Position numbers and translations under genes: made by a program. Below, in pieces: positions 8,078 to 17,532 of a stretch of 56,879 nt of DNA. Numbering within the stretch: position 1 is the first letter of the stretch; each line of letters opens with the position of its first letter. Origin of the DNA: Bifidobacterium platyrrhinorum (lineage in GTDB: Bacteria; Actinomycetota; Actinomycetes; Actinomycetales; Bifidobacteriaceae); assembly GCF_010667645.1 (NCBI RefSeq), contig NZ_WHZV01000013.1:1-56879 (forward strand). The letters are read 5' to 3'. The notes below the pieces were generated by a model. It saw nothing but the letters and a program-made list of their open reading frames with translations. It did no database searches and was not told the DNA's origin.

Positions 8078-11000
8078 CTATTCCAACAATCCCAGCAGGT
8101 CGTCGCGGGTGAGGGAGGCGATGGACGCGGGGGCCGCGCCGGCGAGAGCGGAAACGTCGGTGAACCGACGGGCGAGTTCGCTTTTGGTCCGCTGCAGTTC
8201 GAGGATGCGTTCCTCGATGGTGTCCTTGGCGACGATCCGGTACACGTCCACGTCGTGGCGCTGGCCGATGCGGTGGGCGCGGTCGGTGGCCTGGTCCTGC
8301 GCGGCGGCGTTCCACCATGGGTCGGCGTGGATGACCACGCTGGCGCCCACGAGGTTCAGCCCGGTGTTGCCGGCCTTGAGCGAGATGAGGAACACGGGGG
8401 TCGTGTCCGCGTTGAACCGGTCGACGAGTTCGAGGCGGCGTTTCTTCGGCGTGGAGCCGTCGATCCGGTACCAGGGGATCGACGCCGCGTCGAGCCTCGT
8501 GCCGATGAGGTCGAGGAATCCGGTGAACTGGGAGAAGACGAGCGCCTTCTTGCCTTCGGACATGCAGCTGGAGACGAGTTCGGCGATGGCGGCGAGCTTG
8601 GCGGACCGATCCTTCGCGTTGGAGTACAGCAGGCGCGGGTCGCAGCAGAGCTGGCGCAGTTTCGTCAGTTCGGCGAGGATGCGGATCCTCGACGTGTTGA
8701 AGTCGTCGTCCGCCTCGTGTTCGAGCTGTTTGCGCAGCCGCTGCTCGTGCGCCGCGTACAGTTTGCGCTGCTCGCCCTCCAGTTGCACGGTGACGGTGGT
8801 CTCGATCTTGTCCGGCAGGTCGGTGAGCACCTGGGATTTGAGCCTGCGTTTGATGAACACGCCGGTCAGCGCCTGGAGACGGCGGGCCACGCGTTCGCCT
8901 TCCGGGTTGACCTTGGCGGCGGCGCGCCCCTCGGCGCTGTCGGCGTCGGCGGCGCGGCCGCCCGAGATCGGCAGCTCGTAGCGTTCGTGGAAGCGTTTGT
9001 AGGAGCCGAGCAGCCCGGGCATGAGGAAGTCGAAGATGCTCCACAGTTCGCTCAGCCGGTTCTCGATGGGTGTGCCGGTGAGGGCGAACCGGTGGGCGGC
9101 GTCGATGGATTTGACCGCCTTCGCGGTCTTGGTGGTGTGGTTCTTGATGACCTGCGCCTCGTCGAGCGCCATCACGTCGAAGCCCCTGCCCCGGTAGTCG
9201 TCCGCGTCGCGGCGCAGCAGGTCGTAGGAGGTGATGAGCACGGCGGACGGGTCTCCCGCGTGCCGTTCGATGGCGGCACGGCGTTCCGTCTTCGTGCCGG
9301 CCACCGGCACGGCGTCGAGCCCGGGCGCGAACTTCGCGAATTCCGCGGCCCAGTTGTAGACGAGCGAGGCGGGGCACACGATGAGCGAGGCACCGTCCCC
9401 GGCCGTCCCCGATCCCGCGCGTCCCCCGGCCAGCGCGAGCAGCAGGGCGATGAGCTGCACCGATTTGCCCAGTCCCATCTCGTCGGCGAGGATGCCGCCG
9501 AACCCCTTGTCGCACAGCGTGCGCAGCCAGCGGTAGCCGTCCGCCTGGTAGGGGCGCAGCACGCCCCTGAGCGGCCCGGGCACCTCGTAGCGGGACGGGT
9601 CCACGGCCTTGAGCTCGCCCACGTACGCCATGAACGACGGTTCCTTGTCCACGTCGCCGCCGGCGAGTTCGGCGTCGAGCAGGAACGCCTGCATGCCCGG
9701 CACGGTGACCGGGCCGTCGTCGAGTTCCGACTCGTCCAGGTCCAGGTCGTCGGCGACGCGGTCGAGCGCGTCGAGGTCGGCGCCGCGCAGGTCCACGAAC
9801 GTGCCGTCTTTGAGACGGTGGAACCGTTGGCGGCGCCGGTATGCGGCGAGGAGCGCCCCCACCTCGTCGGGCGGCACCTCGTCGGCGATCGGCGAGATCT
9901 CCACCAGGTTCGACCTGACGGACAGGCCCACCTTCACGCTCGGGGCCCTGGGCGCGAGCAGACGGTCGAACGCGGGCGTGGTGAACACCTTGCCGGCCGC
10001 GCGCAGGGCGGCGAGTCCCTCGTCGAACAGGGCGACGATGCGCGTGGTCTCGTCGCGCCCGATGACGCCGGGCGCGTCCGGCGAGGCGATGGTGAAGTAC
10101 GCGCGCACCGTGTCGAGCATGGCCCGTTCGGCGCCGAAGTCGTGCCCGGCGCCCGCCACGGGGATCGCGCCGGGGGCGAAGTCGCCGCCGCGCTGGGGCA
10201 CGATGACCGATTCGCGCGAACCGTAGCGCGCCTTCGCCGTGCACACGACGCCGCGCTCGTCGCGGTCGAGGTAGAACTCCGGTTCGCATTCGACCGGCCG
10301 CATGAGTTCGATCTCCCGCGGCACGTTGCCGGCGGGCATGAGGCCGCTGTCGAGCAGTTCGGGCAGCAGCGTGCGGGCGAACAGGGGCGCGTCGTCGAAG
10401 GCGATGCGTTCGCCCGCCGAGGCGCCGCCGCGCCGTCCGCCGTCCCCGGGGTCCCCGCCGTCCGCGGCGCACACCACCGGCAGCAGGCGGGCGACCGGCA
10501 GCAGCCGTTCCGGGCAGCGCACGAACCGGTATCCGGCGGCGCTCAGGCGCACCGTGGGCGTCCGACCGGCCGTGGCGAACGCGGCGCCGCGCGGGGTCGG
10601 CCGGCCCAGCACGTCGGCGGGAGGCAGCAGCAGCCACGCGCTGCGCTCCCCCTCGATGGCCTTCGCCACGGGCGGCGTGCCGTGCAGGGCGTATCCGGCG
10701 ACGCCGTCCTCGCCGCTGACGCGGGTCATGGACACGATCGGCGCGAACGGCTGCGCCGAGGCCGCGGCGGCGGGGTCCTCGTCCGGCGACGGCTCCACGG
10801 GCGCCTCGGAAGGCGAGGACTGGTACCAGGAGTCGAGTACGAGCCCCACCTCGCCCCCGACGACGATGTCGAGCAGCGACGCGACCTCCGTTTCGGCGAG
10901 CGCCATGTGGCGGTCGATGTCGATGGCGCCCAGGTTGCCGCGGCGGGTGTTCTGCACGTCCAGCGCCCGCCGCACGTCCACGGCGCGTTCGAGGAACCCG

Positions 11001-11809
11001 AGCAGGGCGCGCGAACGCCCGTCGAACATGTCGCGCGTGTGGACGAACGCGAGTTTGCGCCCGTATTCGCGGTGCCGCCCCGCACGCACGTCGTCGAGCA
11101 GGTCGGATATCGACTTGAGCACGTAGTCGGCACCGTCCCGCACGCCGATGCGGAACTGCACGCTCCACCGCCCGTCGAGCAGGCTGAGCACGGGTGCGAG
11201 TTCCACGGTGCCGGGGGCGACGCGCGTGCGCGGGGGCTCGGCCGCCCTCCCCCGGGCGCCGAACGTGCCGTGTCCCGCGACGGGGCCGTCGGAGGTGCCG
11301 GCGCGCAGCATCGCGGCGCGGCGGCCGGCATCGCGCTCGGCCTCGTGGCGTTCGTCGATCCGCCGCATCGCCTCGAGCAGCCCGTGCGAGGAGCGTATGG
11401 CCGTCCCGCCCCGGTAGCCGTCGAACCCGTCCGGGTCGTCGATGAAGGCGAGGGCGAGCGCGGCCATGTGCTTGCAGATGTCGTATCCGCGCGCGTGGGC
11501 GGGGCAGGTGCATCCCCCGCCGGTCACGTCGCCGGATTCGGCGTCGAAGTACAGGTTCGTCGTGTATCTGCTGGACGGGCTCGTCGTGCCGCGGATCCGC
11601 CCGGAGATCTCGGCGGCGCCTTCGCCGTCGTCGGGGGTGTAGGCGAGGGCGTCTATCATCGTGCGCGCGCGGCCGGCGATGGCCTTCGCGCGGGAGACGA
11701 CCGCCGGATCGGCCTCGAAGGCGAGCGACAGGCGCAGCCGGGCGAGCATCGCCTCCTCCCCCGCCGCGGCGTCCTCGGCGGGCGTGCGCCCGAACACGCT
11801 GATGCCCAT
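8078..11809 (-). CDS. SWIM zinc-finger SNF2/Rad54-type DEAD-like helicase
   Basis: A 1243-residue protein of the bacterial SNF2 (HepA/RapA-like) ATPase family, expected to translocate on double-stranded DNA; the cellular role is not known. An N-terminal SWIM zinc finger (CTCPAHARGYDICKHM, about residues 98-113) is followed by a long family-specific region. The helicase core has motif I ADEMGLGKS (about 776), motif II DEAQ (about 883), RIDGST (about 1116), and motifs V/VI SLKAGNTGLNL and TDRAHRIGQ. The start ATG has AAGGAGA seven bases upstream. The gene stands alone and is divergent from coaBC. It has no methyltransferase or nuclease neighbour, so there is no sign that it belongs to a defence system. 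Confidence 0.92.
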   Translation of the reverse strand: MGISVFGRTPAEDAAAGEEAMLARLRLSLAFEADPAVVSRAKAIAGRARTMIDALAYTPDDGEGAAEISGRIRGTTSPSSRYTTNLYFDAESGDVTGGGCTCPAHARGYDICKHMAALALAFIDDPDGFDGYRGGTAIRSSHGLLEAMRRIDERHEAERDAGRRAAMLRAGTSDGPVAGHGTFGARGRAAEPPRTRVAPGTVELAPVLSLLDGRWSVQFRIGVRDGADYVLKSISDLLDDVRAGRHREYGRKLAFVHTRDMFDGRSRALLGFLERAVDVRRALDVQNTRRGNLGAIDIDRHMALAETEVASLLDIVVGGEVGLVLDSWYQSSPSEAPVEPSPDEDPAAAASAQPFAPIVSMTRVSGEDGVAGYALHGTPPVAKAIEGERSAWLLLPPADVLGRPTPRGAAFATAGRTPTVRLSAAGYRFVRCPERLLPVARLLPVVCAADGGDPGDGGRRGGASAGERIAFDDAPLFARTLLPELLDSGLMPAGNVPREIELMRPVECEPEFYLDRDERGVVCTAKARYGSRESVIVPQRGGDFAPGAIPVAGAGHDFGAERAMLDTVRAYFTIASPDAPGVIGRDETTRIVALFDEGLAALRAAGKVFTTPAFDRLLAPRAPSVKVGLSVRSNLVEISPIADEVPPDEVGALLAAYRRRQRFHRLKDGTFVDLRGADLDALDRVADDLDLDESELDDGPVTVPGMQAFLLDAELAGGDVDKEPSFMAYVGELKAVDPSRYEVPGPLRGVLRPYQADGYRWLRTLCDKGFGGILADEMGLGKSVQLIALLLALAGGRAGSGTAGDGASLIVCPASLVYNWAAEFAKFAPGLDAVPVAGTKTERRAAIERHAGDPSAVLITSYDLLRRDADDYRGRGFDVMALDEAQVIKNHTTKTAKAVKSIDAAHRFALTGTPIENRLSELWSIFDFLMPGLLGSYKRFHERYELPISGGRAADADSAEGRAAAKVNPEGERVARRLQALTGVFIKRRLKSQVLTDLPDKIETTVTVQLEGEQRKLYAAHEQRLRKQLEHEADDDFNTSRIRILAELTKLRQLCCDPRLLYSNAKDRSAKLAAIAELVSSCMSEGKKALVFSQFTGFLDLIGTRLDAASIPWYRIDGSTPKKRRLELVDRFNADTTPVFLISLKAGNTGLNLVGASVVIHADPWWNAAAQDQATDRAHRIGQRHDVDVYRIVAKDTIEERILELQRTKSELARRFTDVSALAGAAPASIASLTRDDLLGLLE

Positions 11810-11898
11810 GCGCGTCTCCTTCCGCGTGCGCGCGGCGGGACGGGGCCGTCTCCCCCGATCGGCGCGCGTCCGTCGCGCGCCCCGGCGCATGCCCTCGT

Positions 11899-11904
11899 AT
11901 TCTA
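11899..11904 (-). promoter_or_regulatory. Possible -10 box for the helicase gene
   Basis: TAGAAT on the minus strand, about 90 bases before the helicase start, in the divergent gap with coaBC. No good -35 box is visible. Confidence 0.3.
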
Positions 11905-11953
11905 CCGGCCCGCCGTGCGCGAACGCCCGCACGGGGGTCCCGCGGTTCGTCGC

Positions 11954-11959
11954 TATACT
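11954..11959 (+). promoter_or_regulatory. Possible -10 box for coaBC
   Basis: TATACT, one mismatch from consensus, about 97 bases before the coaBC start. The -35 region is not recognisable. Confidence 0.4.
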
Positions 11960-12055
11960 GGTGTGCGGCGTCGACGGGTGGTCCGCGGCGACCGCATGCA
12001 CGGCGGCATCGGCATCGGGTCGGTCGGGAGGCTCCGGCCGGGAGGCAGTACGGTC

Positions 12056-13414
12056 ATGGCACATATTCTTCTGGGGGTCACGGGCAGCATCGCCGCGTTC
12101 AAGGCGTGCCATCTGGCATCCGATTGGACGAAGGCGGGGCATACGGTGCGCGTGGTCGAAACGGCCGCGGCGGAGCGGTTCGTCACGCCGTTGACCTTCA
12201 CCTCGCTGACCGGCGAGCCGACGCGGACGGCGATGTTCCCGGACCCGCCCGCGGTTCCCGGCGACGTGGCGGCGAACACGTCCCCCGCGACCATCAACCA
12301 TGTGAAGGACGCGGCGTGGGCGGACCTGCTCGTCGTGGCGCCGGCGAGCGCCGACGCGATCGCGCGCATCGCCGCGGGGATGGCGGACGACACGCTCGCC
12401 TCCACCGTCCTCGCCTACGAGGGGCCGAAGCTGCTGTGCCCGGCGATGAACGTGCACATGTACGACAATCTGGCCACGCGGCGCAATCTGGACGTCTGCC
12501 GCGGGTTCGGCTGGACGGTGCTCGACCCGGCGTCCGGCGCGCTCGCGTGCGGCGACACCGGTCGCGGGCGCATGCCCGAGCCGGAGGAGATCGAGAAGGC
12601 GGCGGCCGCGCTGCTGGAAGGCGGGGACGACGACGCGCGCGACGCCGGCGGCACCGATGCCGACGGGCATCGCGACGCCGACGGCGCGCCGACCGAGCGC
12701 ATCGACGGGGCGGGTCCCCGCGGCGCGACCGCATCCCTGCCGCTCAAGGGCCTGAACGTGCTGGTCACGGCCGGCCCCACGCAGGAGCCGCTCGACCCGG
12801 TGCGGTATCTCACGAACCATTCGACCGGCAAGATGGGCTATGCGCTGGCCGCCTCGGCGGCCGAGCTGGGTGCGCGCGTCACGCTGGTCTCGGGCCCGGT
12901 CTCGCTGGAGGCGCCCGCGGGGGTGGACGTCGTGCGCGTCACCACCGCGCAGGACATGTTCGAGGCGGTGTCCGACGCGTTCGCCGCGGCGGACATCACG
13001 GTGATGGCGGCGGCGGTCGGCGACTTCCGCGTGGACGGGGTCGCCCCCGAGAAGATCAAGAAGGCGGGACGCGAGTCGATCACGCTCCGTCTGGTCGCGA
13101 ACCCGGACATCCTCGCGTGGGCGGGCGGCCGCAAGCGCGACGACGGCTCGCAGGTGCTGTGCGGATTCGCGATGGAGACCGAGCATCTGGTGCGCAACGC
13201 GGCCAAAAAGCTCGCCGGCAAGCACTGCGACATGCTCGTGGCGAACGACCTGCGCGAGCCGGGGGCCGGGTTCGCCACGGACACGAACGTGGTGACGGTG
13301 CTCACGCCGGGCGGCCCGGACGAGCAGACCCCGCACATCGAGCACTGGGACCTCATGGACAAGACGGCGCTGGCCAAGCGTCTGCTGCTGCGCCTCGCCG
13401 CGCTGCGCGGATAG
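12056..13414 (+). CDS. coaBC: Bifunctional phosphopantothenoylcysteine decarboxylase/phosphopantothenate-cysteine ligase
   Basis: Catalyses two successive steps of coenzyme A synthesis: joining cysteine to 4'-phosphopantothenate, then decarboxylation. It has 452 residues. The N-terminal FMN-binding CoaC domain begins MAHILLGVTGSIAAFKAC and has PASADAIARIAAGMADD and the PAMNVHMY active-site motif (about 128). The CoaB domain begins near residue 230 with GPTQEPLDPVRYLTNHSTGK. The two are joined by an Asp/Gly-rich linker of about 40 residues, longer than usual. The start has GGGAGG ten bases upstream. coaX follows 149 bases downstream, so CoA genes are grouped here. Confidence 0.95.
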   Translation: MAHILLGVTGSIAAFKACHLASDWTKAGHTVRVVETAAAERFVTPLTFTSLTGEPTRTAMFPDPPAVPGDVAANTSPATINHVKDAAWADLLVVAPASADAIARIAAGMADDTLASTVLAYEGPKLLCPAMNVHMYDNLATRRNLDVCRGFGWTVLDPASGALACGDTGRGRMPEPEEIEKAAAALLEGGDDDARDAGGTDADGHRDADGAPTERIDGAGPRGATASLPLKGLNVLVTAGPTQEPLDPVRYLTNHSTGKMGYALAASAAELGARVTLVSGPVSLEAPAGVDVVRVTTAQDMFEAVSDAFAAADITVMAAAVGDFRVDGVAPEKIKKAGRESITLRLVANPDILAWAGGRKRDDGSQVLCGFAMETEHLVRNAAKKLAGKHCDMLVANDLREPGAGFATDTNVVTVLTPGGPDEQTPHIEHWDLMDKTALAKRLLLRLAALRG

Positions 13415-13513
13415 CGGCGGCATCGGGGAGACCGTGGCGTCATCGCCCGCTTCCCCGCCCGCACGGCTCCGCGGGAGGCCCCTCATCGGGGGCGGAACAA
13501 GACCAGTCCGGAT

Positions 13514-13546
13514 CACAATCCGAACACAATCCGAACACAATCCGAA
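13514..13546. repeat. Three tandem 11-bp repeats in the coaX leader
   Basis: CACAATCCGAA occurs three times head to tail, ending 17 bases before the coaX start and just before its ribosome-binding site. The function is unknown. Confidence 0.75.
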
Positions 13547-13563
13547 TCAAAGGAGATACGCAT

Positions 13564-14328
13564 ATGCTGATGGCGGTCGATATCGGCAACACGAACATCG
13601 TGGTCGGCTTCCTGGAGGACGACCGCATCGTCGGCTCCTACCGCATCACGACGAAGGCGACGCACACCTCGGACGAGTACGGCCTGATGATCACGCAGTT
13701 CCTCGCGCTGAGCGGCTACACGGCGCGCGACGTGGACGACGTGATCGTCTGCTCGGTGGTGCCGAAGGTCATGTACTCGTTCCGCTCGTCGATCATCAAG
13801 TTCCTGGGGCTCGAGCCGATGGTGGTGGGCCCGGGCATCAAGACCGGCATGAACATCCGCCTCGACGACCCCAAGACCCTGGGATCCGACTGCATCGCCG
13901 ACTGCGCGGGCGCCTACCACACGTACGGCGGCCCGGTGCTGGTGGCCGATTTCGGCACGGCGACGACGTTCAACTACGTGGACGGCACGGGCACCATCGT
14001 CTCCGGTTTCATCACCACGGGCATCCGCACCGGCGCCGAGGCGCTGTGGGGGCAGACCGCGCAGCTGCCGGAGGTGGAGATCACGCGCCCGAAGTCGATC
14101 CTGGCAACGAACACGCGCACCGCCATGCAGGCGGGCCTGTACTACACGTTCCTGGGCGGCATCGAGCGCACGATCCGCCAGTTCCGCAAGGAGATCGACG
14201 AGCCGTTCCGCGTGGTGGCCACCGGTGGGCTGAGCCGCATCTTCAAGGACGACACGGATATGATCGACATCTACGATCCGGACCTGATCTTCAAGGGCAT
14301 GGCCTACATCTACTCGCGCAACGTGTGA
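13564..14328 (+). CDS. coaX: Type III pantothenate kinase
   Basis: Phosphorylates pantothenate, the first step of CoA synthesis, just ahead of the CoaBC reactions. It has 254 residues, the normal size. It shows the ASKHA phosphate-binding motif DIGNTN at residues 5-10, the pantothenate-pocket segment following GTGIRTGAEAL, and FGTATTFNYV with the usual nucleotide-site residues. The ATG has AAAGGAGA about seven bases upstream. It is convergent with the lipoprotein gene at 14381, and a GC-rich hairpin separates them. Confidence 0.95.
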   Translation: MLMAVDIGNTNIVVGFLEDDRIVGSYRITTKATHTSDEYGLMITQFLALSGYTARDVDDVIVCSVVPKVMYSFRSSIIKFLGLEPMVVGPGIKTGMNIRLDDPKTLGSDCIADCAGAYHTYGGPVLVADFGTATTFNYVDGTGTIVSGFITTGIRTGAEALWGQTAQLPEVEITRPKSILATNTRTAMQAGLYYTFLGGIERTIRQFRKEIDEPFRVVATGGLSRIFKDDTDMIDIYDPDLIFKGMAYIYSRNV

Positions 14329-14350
14329 GCGGGAACGGGCCGTGTGAGCG

Positions 14351-14375
14351 GGCCGCGCGGGCGTTCCGCGCGGCC
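14351..14375. terminator. Hairpin between convergent coaX and a binding-protein gene
   Basis: A 9-bp perfect stem (GGCCGCGCG / CGCGCGGCC) with a short loop lies between two converging genes. There is no clear T-run, so termination is inferred from position. Confidence 0.55.
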
Positions 14376-14380
14376 GGACC

Positions 14381-15802
14381 TCACTTCACGGTGAAGCCCT
14401 GGTTGGTCCCGTATTCGCGCAGGTCGGCCTGCCAGGCTGCGATGCCCTTGCGCAGGCTCACCTTGGGACCGGGGTCGTCGAAGGGCTGCAGCGGGTTGCC
14501 GTCCTCGTCGGTCATGCCCATCTGCACCTCGCGCTGGCGTTTGACATACGACTGCCAGGCGCTCGACCACTTGTACGATTTGCCCACGGTGGTGCGGAAG
14601 TCGGAGCGCGAATACACCTCGAACGGCAGGTACTGGTAGCCGACGGACACGTTCTCGGCCGCCTCGGCGAGCACGCGGTTGAACTGCTGGCCGCCGAAGT
14701 AGGGGATGTCGATGCCGTTGGAGGCGCGCACGGTGGTCTTCGTGAGGAACTCGCGGCTGGACAGCGTGGCCAGGTCGGCGGGGAACGAGCCGCCGGCGAC
14801 GCGCGCCTCGATGCCCTGCCGGTCGTGCGTGACGAAGTCGACGAAACGGTAGGCGGCCTCCGGCTTGCGGGTCGACTGCAGGACGGTCATCGCCGAACCG
14901 CCGTTCTCCGCGTTGGTGGGTCGGCCGTCGGGCGTGGGCATCGGCGCGACCCGCCACAGTCCGGCGGCGCCGAGCACGTTGCTGAGCAGCATGGACGGCA
15001 TCCACGCGCCGGAGAAGACGGAGGCGACGGTGCCGGTGCCGAGCGCGCGCTTCCAGCCGTCCGACCAGGTGGTGCGTCGCGTGTCGATGAGCCCCTCGTC
15101 GATCATCTTCTGCCAGAACTCGGTGAAGCGTTTCGTGCCCTCGTCGCCGTCCAGGTCGACGGTGACGGTCCTGCCGTCGGGGCTGGTGTGGAAGGGCTGG
15201 CCGCCGGCGAGCCAGATCATGGCCGCGTAGAAGCTGGCGTCGCCGGCGTCGGCGGTGATGTACGCGCCGATCTGCTTGAGTTTCTTCGCCGCCTCGTAGT
15301 AGTCGTCCCAGGTCCTGATCTTCGTGGCGTCGACGCCCGCCTGGTCGAACACGTCCTTGTTGTAGAAGAACGCCATCGGGCCGGAGTCCATCGGCAGGCC
15401 GTAGATGCGTCCGGCCAGCTGCACGCTCGACCACGTGCCGGGCGTGTAGAAGTTCGGGTAGTCGTCGCCCACGTAGTCGGAGATGTCGAGCAGCTGGCCG
15501 GACACGGCGTACTGCAGGAGCGCGAAGTATTCGATCTGCGCCACGTCGGGCATGCCGTAGCCGTCCTGGATGGCGGTGTTGAGGTTGTCGTAGCCGGAGA
15601 TGTTCTCGAGGTCGACGACGATGTCCGGGTTCTCCTCCTCGAACCGGTCGACGACCTCCTCCATGCTCGGCTCCCAGCTCCACACGGTGATGTGCGTGCG
15701 GTCGTCCACGGCGGATCCGCAGGCCGCCGTGGCGACGACGGCGAGCACGGTGCATGCGACGGCCACGGCGCGTCCGATCCGTGCGACCATTCGTGATGCC
15801 AT
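14381..15802 (-). CDS. Sugar ABC transporter solute-binding lipoprotein (second paralogue of galactoside locus)
   Basis: A 473-residue family 1 extracellular sugar-binding lipoprotein. The signal peptide ends in a lipobox with Cys28 (VATAACGS). The start ATG has AAGGAG six bases upstream. Over most of its length it is clearly similar to the neighbouring binding protein (both share GLPMDSGPMAFFYNKDVFD-like and WQ...YG..QGFTVK segments). It differs by an extra stretch of about 25 residues before the C-terminus (around RQREVQMGMTDEDGNPLQ). It lies downstream of the first binding-protein gene on the same strand, separated by about 237 bases including a hairpin. It probably captures a related galacto-oligosaccharide for the same permeases; the substrate is inferred. 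Confidence 0.9.
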   Translation of the reverse strand: MASRMVARIGRAVAVACTVLAVVATAACGSAVDDRTHITVWSWEPSMEEVVDRFEEENPDIVVDLENISGYDNLNTAIQDGYGMPDVAQIEYFALLQYAVSGQLLDISDYVGDDYPNFYTPGTWSSVQLAGRIYGLPMDSGPMAFFYNKDVFDQAGVDATKIRTWDDYYEAAKKLKQIGAYITADAGDASFYAAMIWLAGGQPFHTSPDGRTVTVDLDGDEGTKRFTEFWQKMIDEGLIDTRRTTWSDGWKRALGTGTVASVFSGAWMPSMLLSNVLGAAGLWRVAPMPTPDGRPTNAENGGSAMTVLQSTRKPEAAYRFVDFVTHDRQGIEARVAGGSFPADLATLSSREFLTKTTVRASNGIDIPYFGGQQFNRVLAEAAENVSVGYQYLPFEVYSRSDFRTTVGKSYKWSSAWQSYVKRQREVQMGMTDEDGNPLQPFDDPGPKVSLRKGIAAWQADLREYGTNQGFTVK

Positions 15803-15980
15803 GCCCCGCTCCTTGCCGTCACGCCGCTCCACCGGCCCCGTGTCCTTACCGTGACAAGTCTACACAGCCCCTTGCGCCGGGCCGCGGGCGACGGGTGACG
15901 GGGTGACGGGGATATGCCATCCGCGCGACGGCGGGCATGCCAAAACGCCCCGGACCCCGGACCGGCCACGATACGGACGG

Positions 15981-16008
15981 AGCCCCGCCGGCATGGGCCG
16001 ACGGGGCT
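15981..16008 (-). terminator. Hairpin after the first galactoside-binding protein gene
   Basis: An 11-bp stem with one mismatch (AGCCCCGCCGG / CCGACGGGGCT) lies about 32 bases past the stop of the gene at 16040, on its transcript. There is no T-run. It may terminate or attenuate reading into the second paralogue. Confidence 0.5.
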
Positions 16009-16039
16009 CTCGAAGGGTTCGGCGCGGGCCGGGACGGGG

Positions 16040-17383
16040 TCACTTGACGGTGAAGCCCTGGTCCTTGCCGTAGTCCTGCAGCGCCTTCTGCCAGGCGGCG
16101 ACGCCGTCGGAGAGCTTCTGATCGCCGGTGTAGGACTTGCCGAGGTAATCGCCGAAGATGGTGCGGGCCTTGACCTCGAACGGCAGGAACTGGTAGTCGG
16201 AGGACACGTTCTCGGCCGCCTGGGCGAGGACCTCGTTGTACTTCTGGCCGCCGAAGTAGTCGACGTCCTCGCCGTCGGAGTTCTTCACCGTGGTGGCGTT
16301 CTTGAAGGAGTCGGACTCCATCGAGGCCTTGTCGGCAGGGAAGGCGCCGCCGGCCACGCGGGTGGCCACGCCGTCGCCGTGGTTGGCGTACTCGATGAAC
16401 TTGTACGCGGCGTCGGCCTTGGCGGAGGACTTCAGCACGGCGAGCGAGGAGCCGCCGTTCTCGGAGTTGGTGGCGGAGCCGTCGGCGGTCGGCATCTGGG
16501 TGACGCGCCACTTGCCGGCGCCCGCGGCGGCGGAGTTGGCGAGGTTGGCCGGCATCCAGGCGCCGGTGAGCAGGGAGGCGATGGTGCCGTCGGTCATGCC
16601 CTTGAACCAGTCCTCGGACCAGCCGGTGGTCTTGGTGTCGAGCAGGCCCTCGTCGAGCATCTTCTGCCAGAACTCGTTGAACTCCTTGACCTTGGCGTCG
16701 CCGGTGAGGTTGATGGTCACCTCGGAGCCGTCGGAGGAGGTCTTGAACGGGGTGGCGCCCGCCAGCCAGGTCATCGAATCGTAGAAGCCGGCGTCGCCGG
16801 TGTCGGAGGTGATGTAGTAGTTGTCGCCGAGGGCGTGGATCTTCTTGGCCGCCTCGTAGTAGTCGTCCCAGGTCTTGATCTGGGTGGCGTCGACGCCGGC
16901 CTTGTCGAAGACCTCCTTGTTGTAGAAGAAGGCCATCGGGCCGGAGTCCATCGGCAGGCCGTAGACCTTGCCGGCGAACTGCACGGAGGCCCACGGGCCG
17001 GGCGTGTAGAAGTCCTCATAGCCGCTGGTCTTGTCGGTGATGTCGAGCAGGTTGCCCTTGATGGCGTACTGCGGGATCGCGTAGTACTCGATCTGGGCGA
17101 CGTCCGGGGCGCCGGAGCCGGCGGAGATGGCGTTGTCGAGCTGCGTGTACTCCTTGGTGTTGGTGCCGACGTTCTTGAGGTTGACCTTGATGCCGGTCTC
17201 CTTCGTGAAGTCCTTGGCCACCTGGGTCAGCGTGGGCTCCCACGCCCACACGGTGATCTCCTTGACGTCCTTCTCCTGCGTCGGCTGCGAGCTGCTGCTG
17301 TCGGACCCGCAGGCCGCCACGCCGGCGAGCATCGCGACCGCGCCGGCGAGCGCGATGGCCTTCTTCGCATTGGTGAACTTCAT
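16040..17383 (-). CDS. Sugar ABC transporter solute-binding lipoprotein (galactoside locus)
   Basis: A 447-residue family 1 extracellular solute-binding lipoprotein that captures an oligosaccharide outside the cell. The signal peptide ends at Cys25 (LAGVAACGS), followed by a Ser/Gln-rich linker. The start has AAGGAG nine bases upstream. It lies just below the beta-galactosidase gene but has its own strong promoter (TATAAT at 17533-17538) flanked by two operator-like sites. Gene order (LacI, two permeases, GH42, binding protein) matches the bifidobacterial gos galacto-oligosaccharide locus, where the equivalent is gosC. That match is from memory and not checked. Confidence 0.93.
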   Translation of the reverse strand: MKFTNAKKAIALAGAVAMLAGVAACGSDSSSSQPTQEKDVKEITVWAWEPTLTQVAKDFTKETGIKVNLKNVGTNTKEYTQLDNAISAGSGAPDVAQIEYYAIPQYAIKGNLLDITDKTSGYEDFYTPGPWASVQFAGKVYGLPMDSGPMAFFYNKEVFDKAGVDATQIKTWDDYYEAAKKIHALGDNYYITSDTGDAGFYDSMTWLAGATPFKTSSDGSEVTINLTGDAKVKEFNEFWQKMLDEGLLDTKTTGWSEDWFKGMTDGTIASLLTGAWMPANLANSAAAGAGKWRVTQMPTADGSATNSENGGSSLAVLKSSAKADAAYKFIEYANHGDGVATRVAGGAFPADKASMESDSFKNATTVKNSDGEDVDYFGGQKYNEVLAQAAENVSSDYQFLPFEVKARTIFGDYLGKSYTGDQKLSDGVAAWQKALQDYGKDQGFTVK

Positions 17384-17515
17384 CGTCCTTGTGCTCCTTC
17401 CCCCCGGTCGTCTCCTGTGCGGTCGGGGATCTGTTGTCTACCGTTCCCATCTGCTCCGCCGGCCCGTGAATGGTTCTCGGCGGCGAGAACCGGTTGGTCA
17501 CCATTTCCTCGTTGA

Positions 17516-17529
17516 TGGTTGCGATAACA
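17516..17529. promoter_or_regulatory. LacI-type operator O2
   Basis: TGGTTGCGATAACA, which reads TGTTATCGCAACCA on the minus strand. It fits the pattern TGTTWWCGNWANCA seen at four sites in this locus and overlaps the expected transcription start of the binding-protein gene. Confidence 0.6.
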
Positions 17530-17532
17530 TTT

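Noticed and set aside
8078..11809. SNF2 helicase as part of a phage-defence island
   Set aside because: Neighbours are dapB and coaBC; no nuclease, methyltransferase or integrase is nearby.
4283..13414. A plus-strand open frame of more than 3000 codons across rnj, dapA, dapB and the helicase gene
   Set aside because: It is antisense to five well-supported genes and its sequence is Val/Arg/Gly/Asp-rich filler. Only the last 453 codons (coaBC) are real. GC-rich minus-strand genes avoid codons that give antisense stops.
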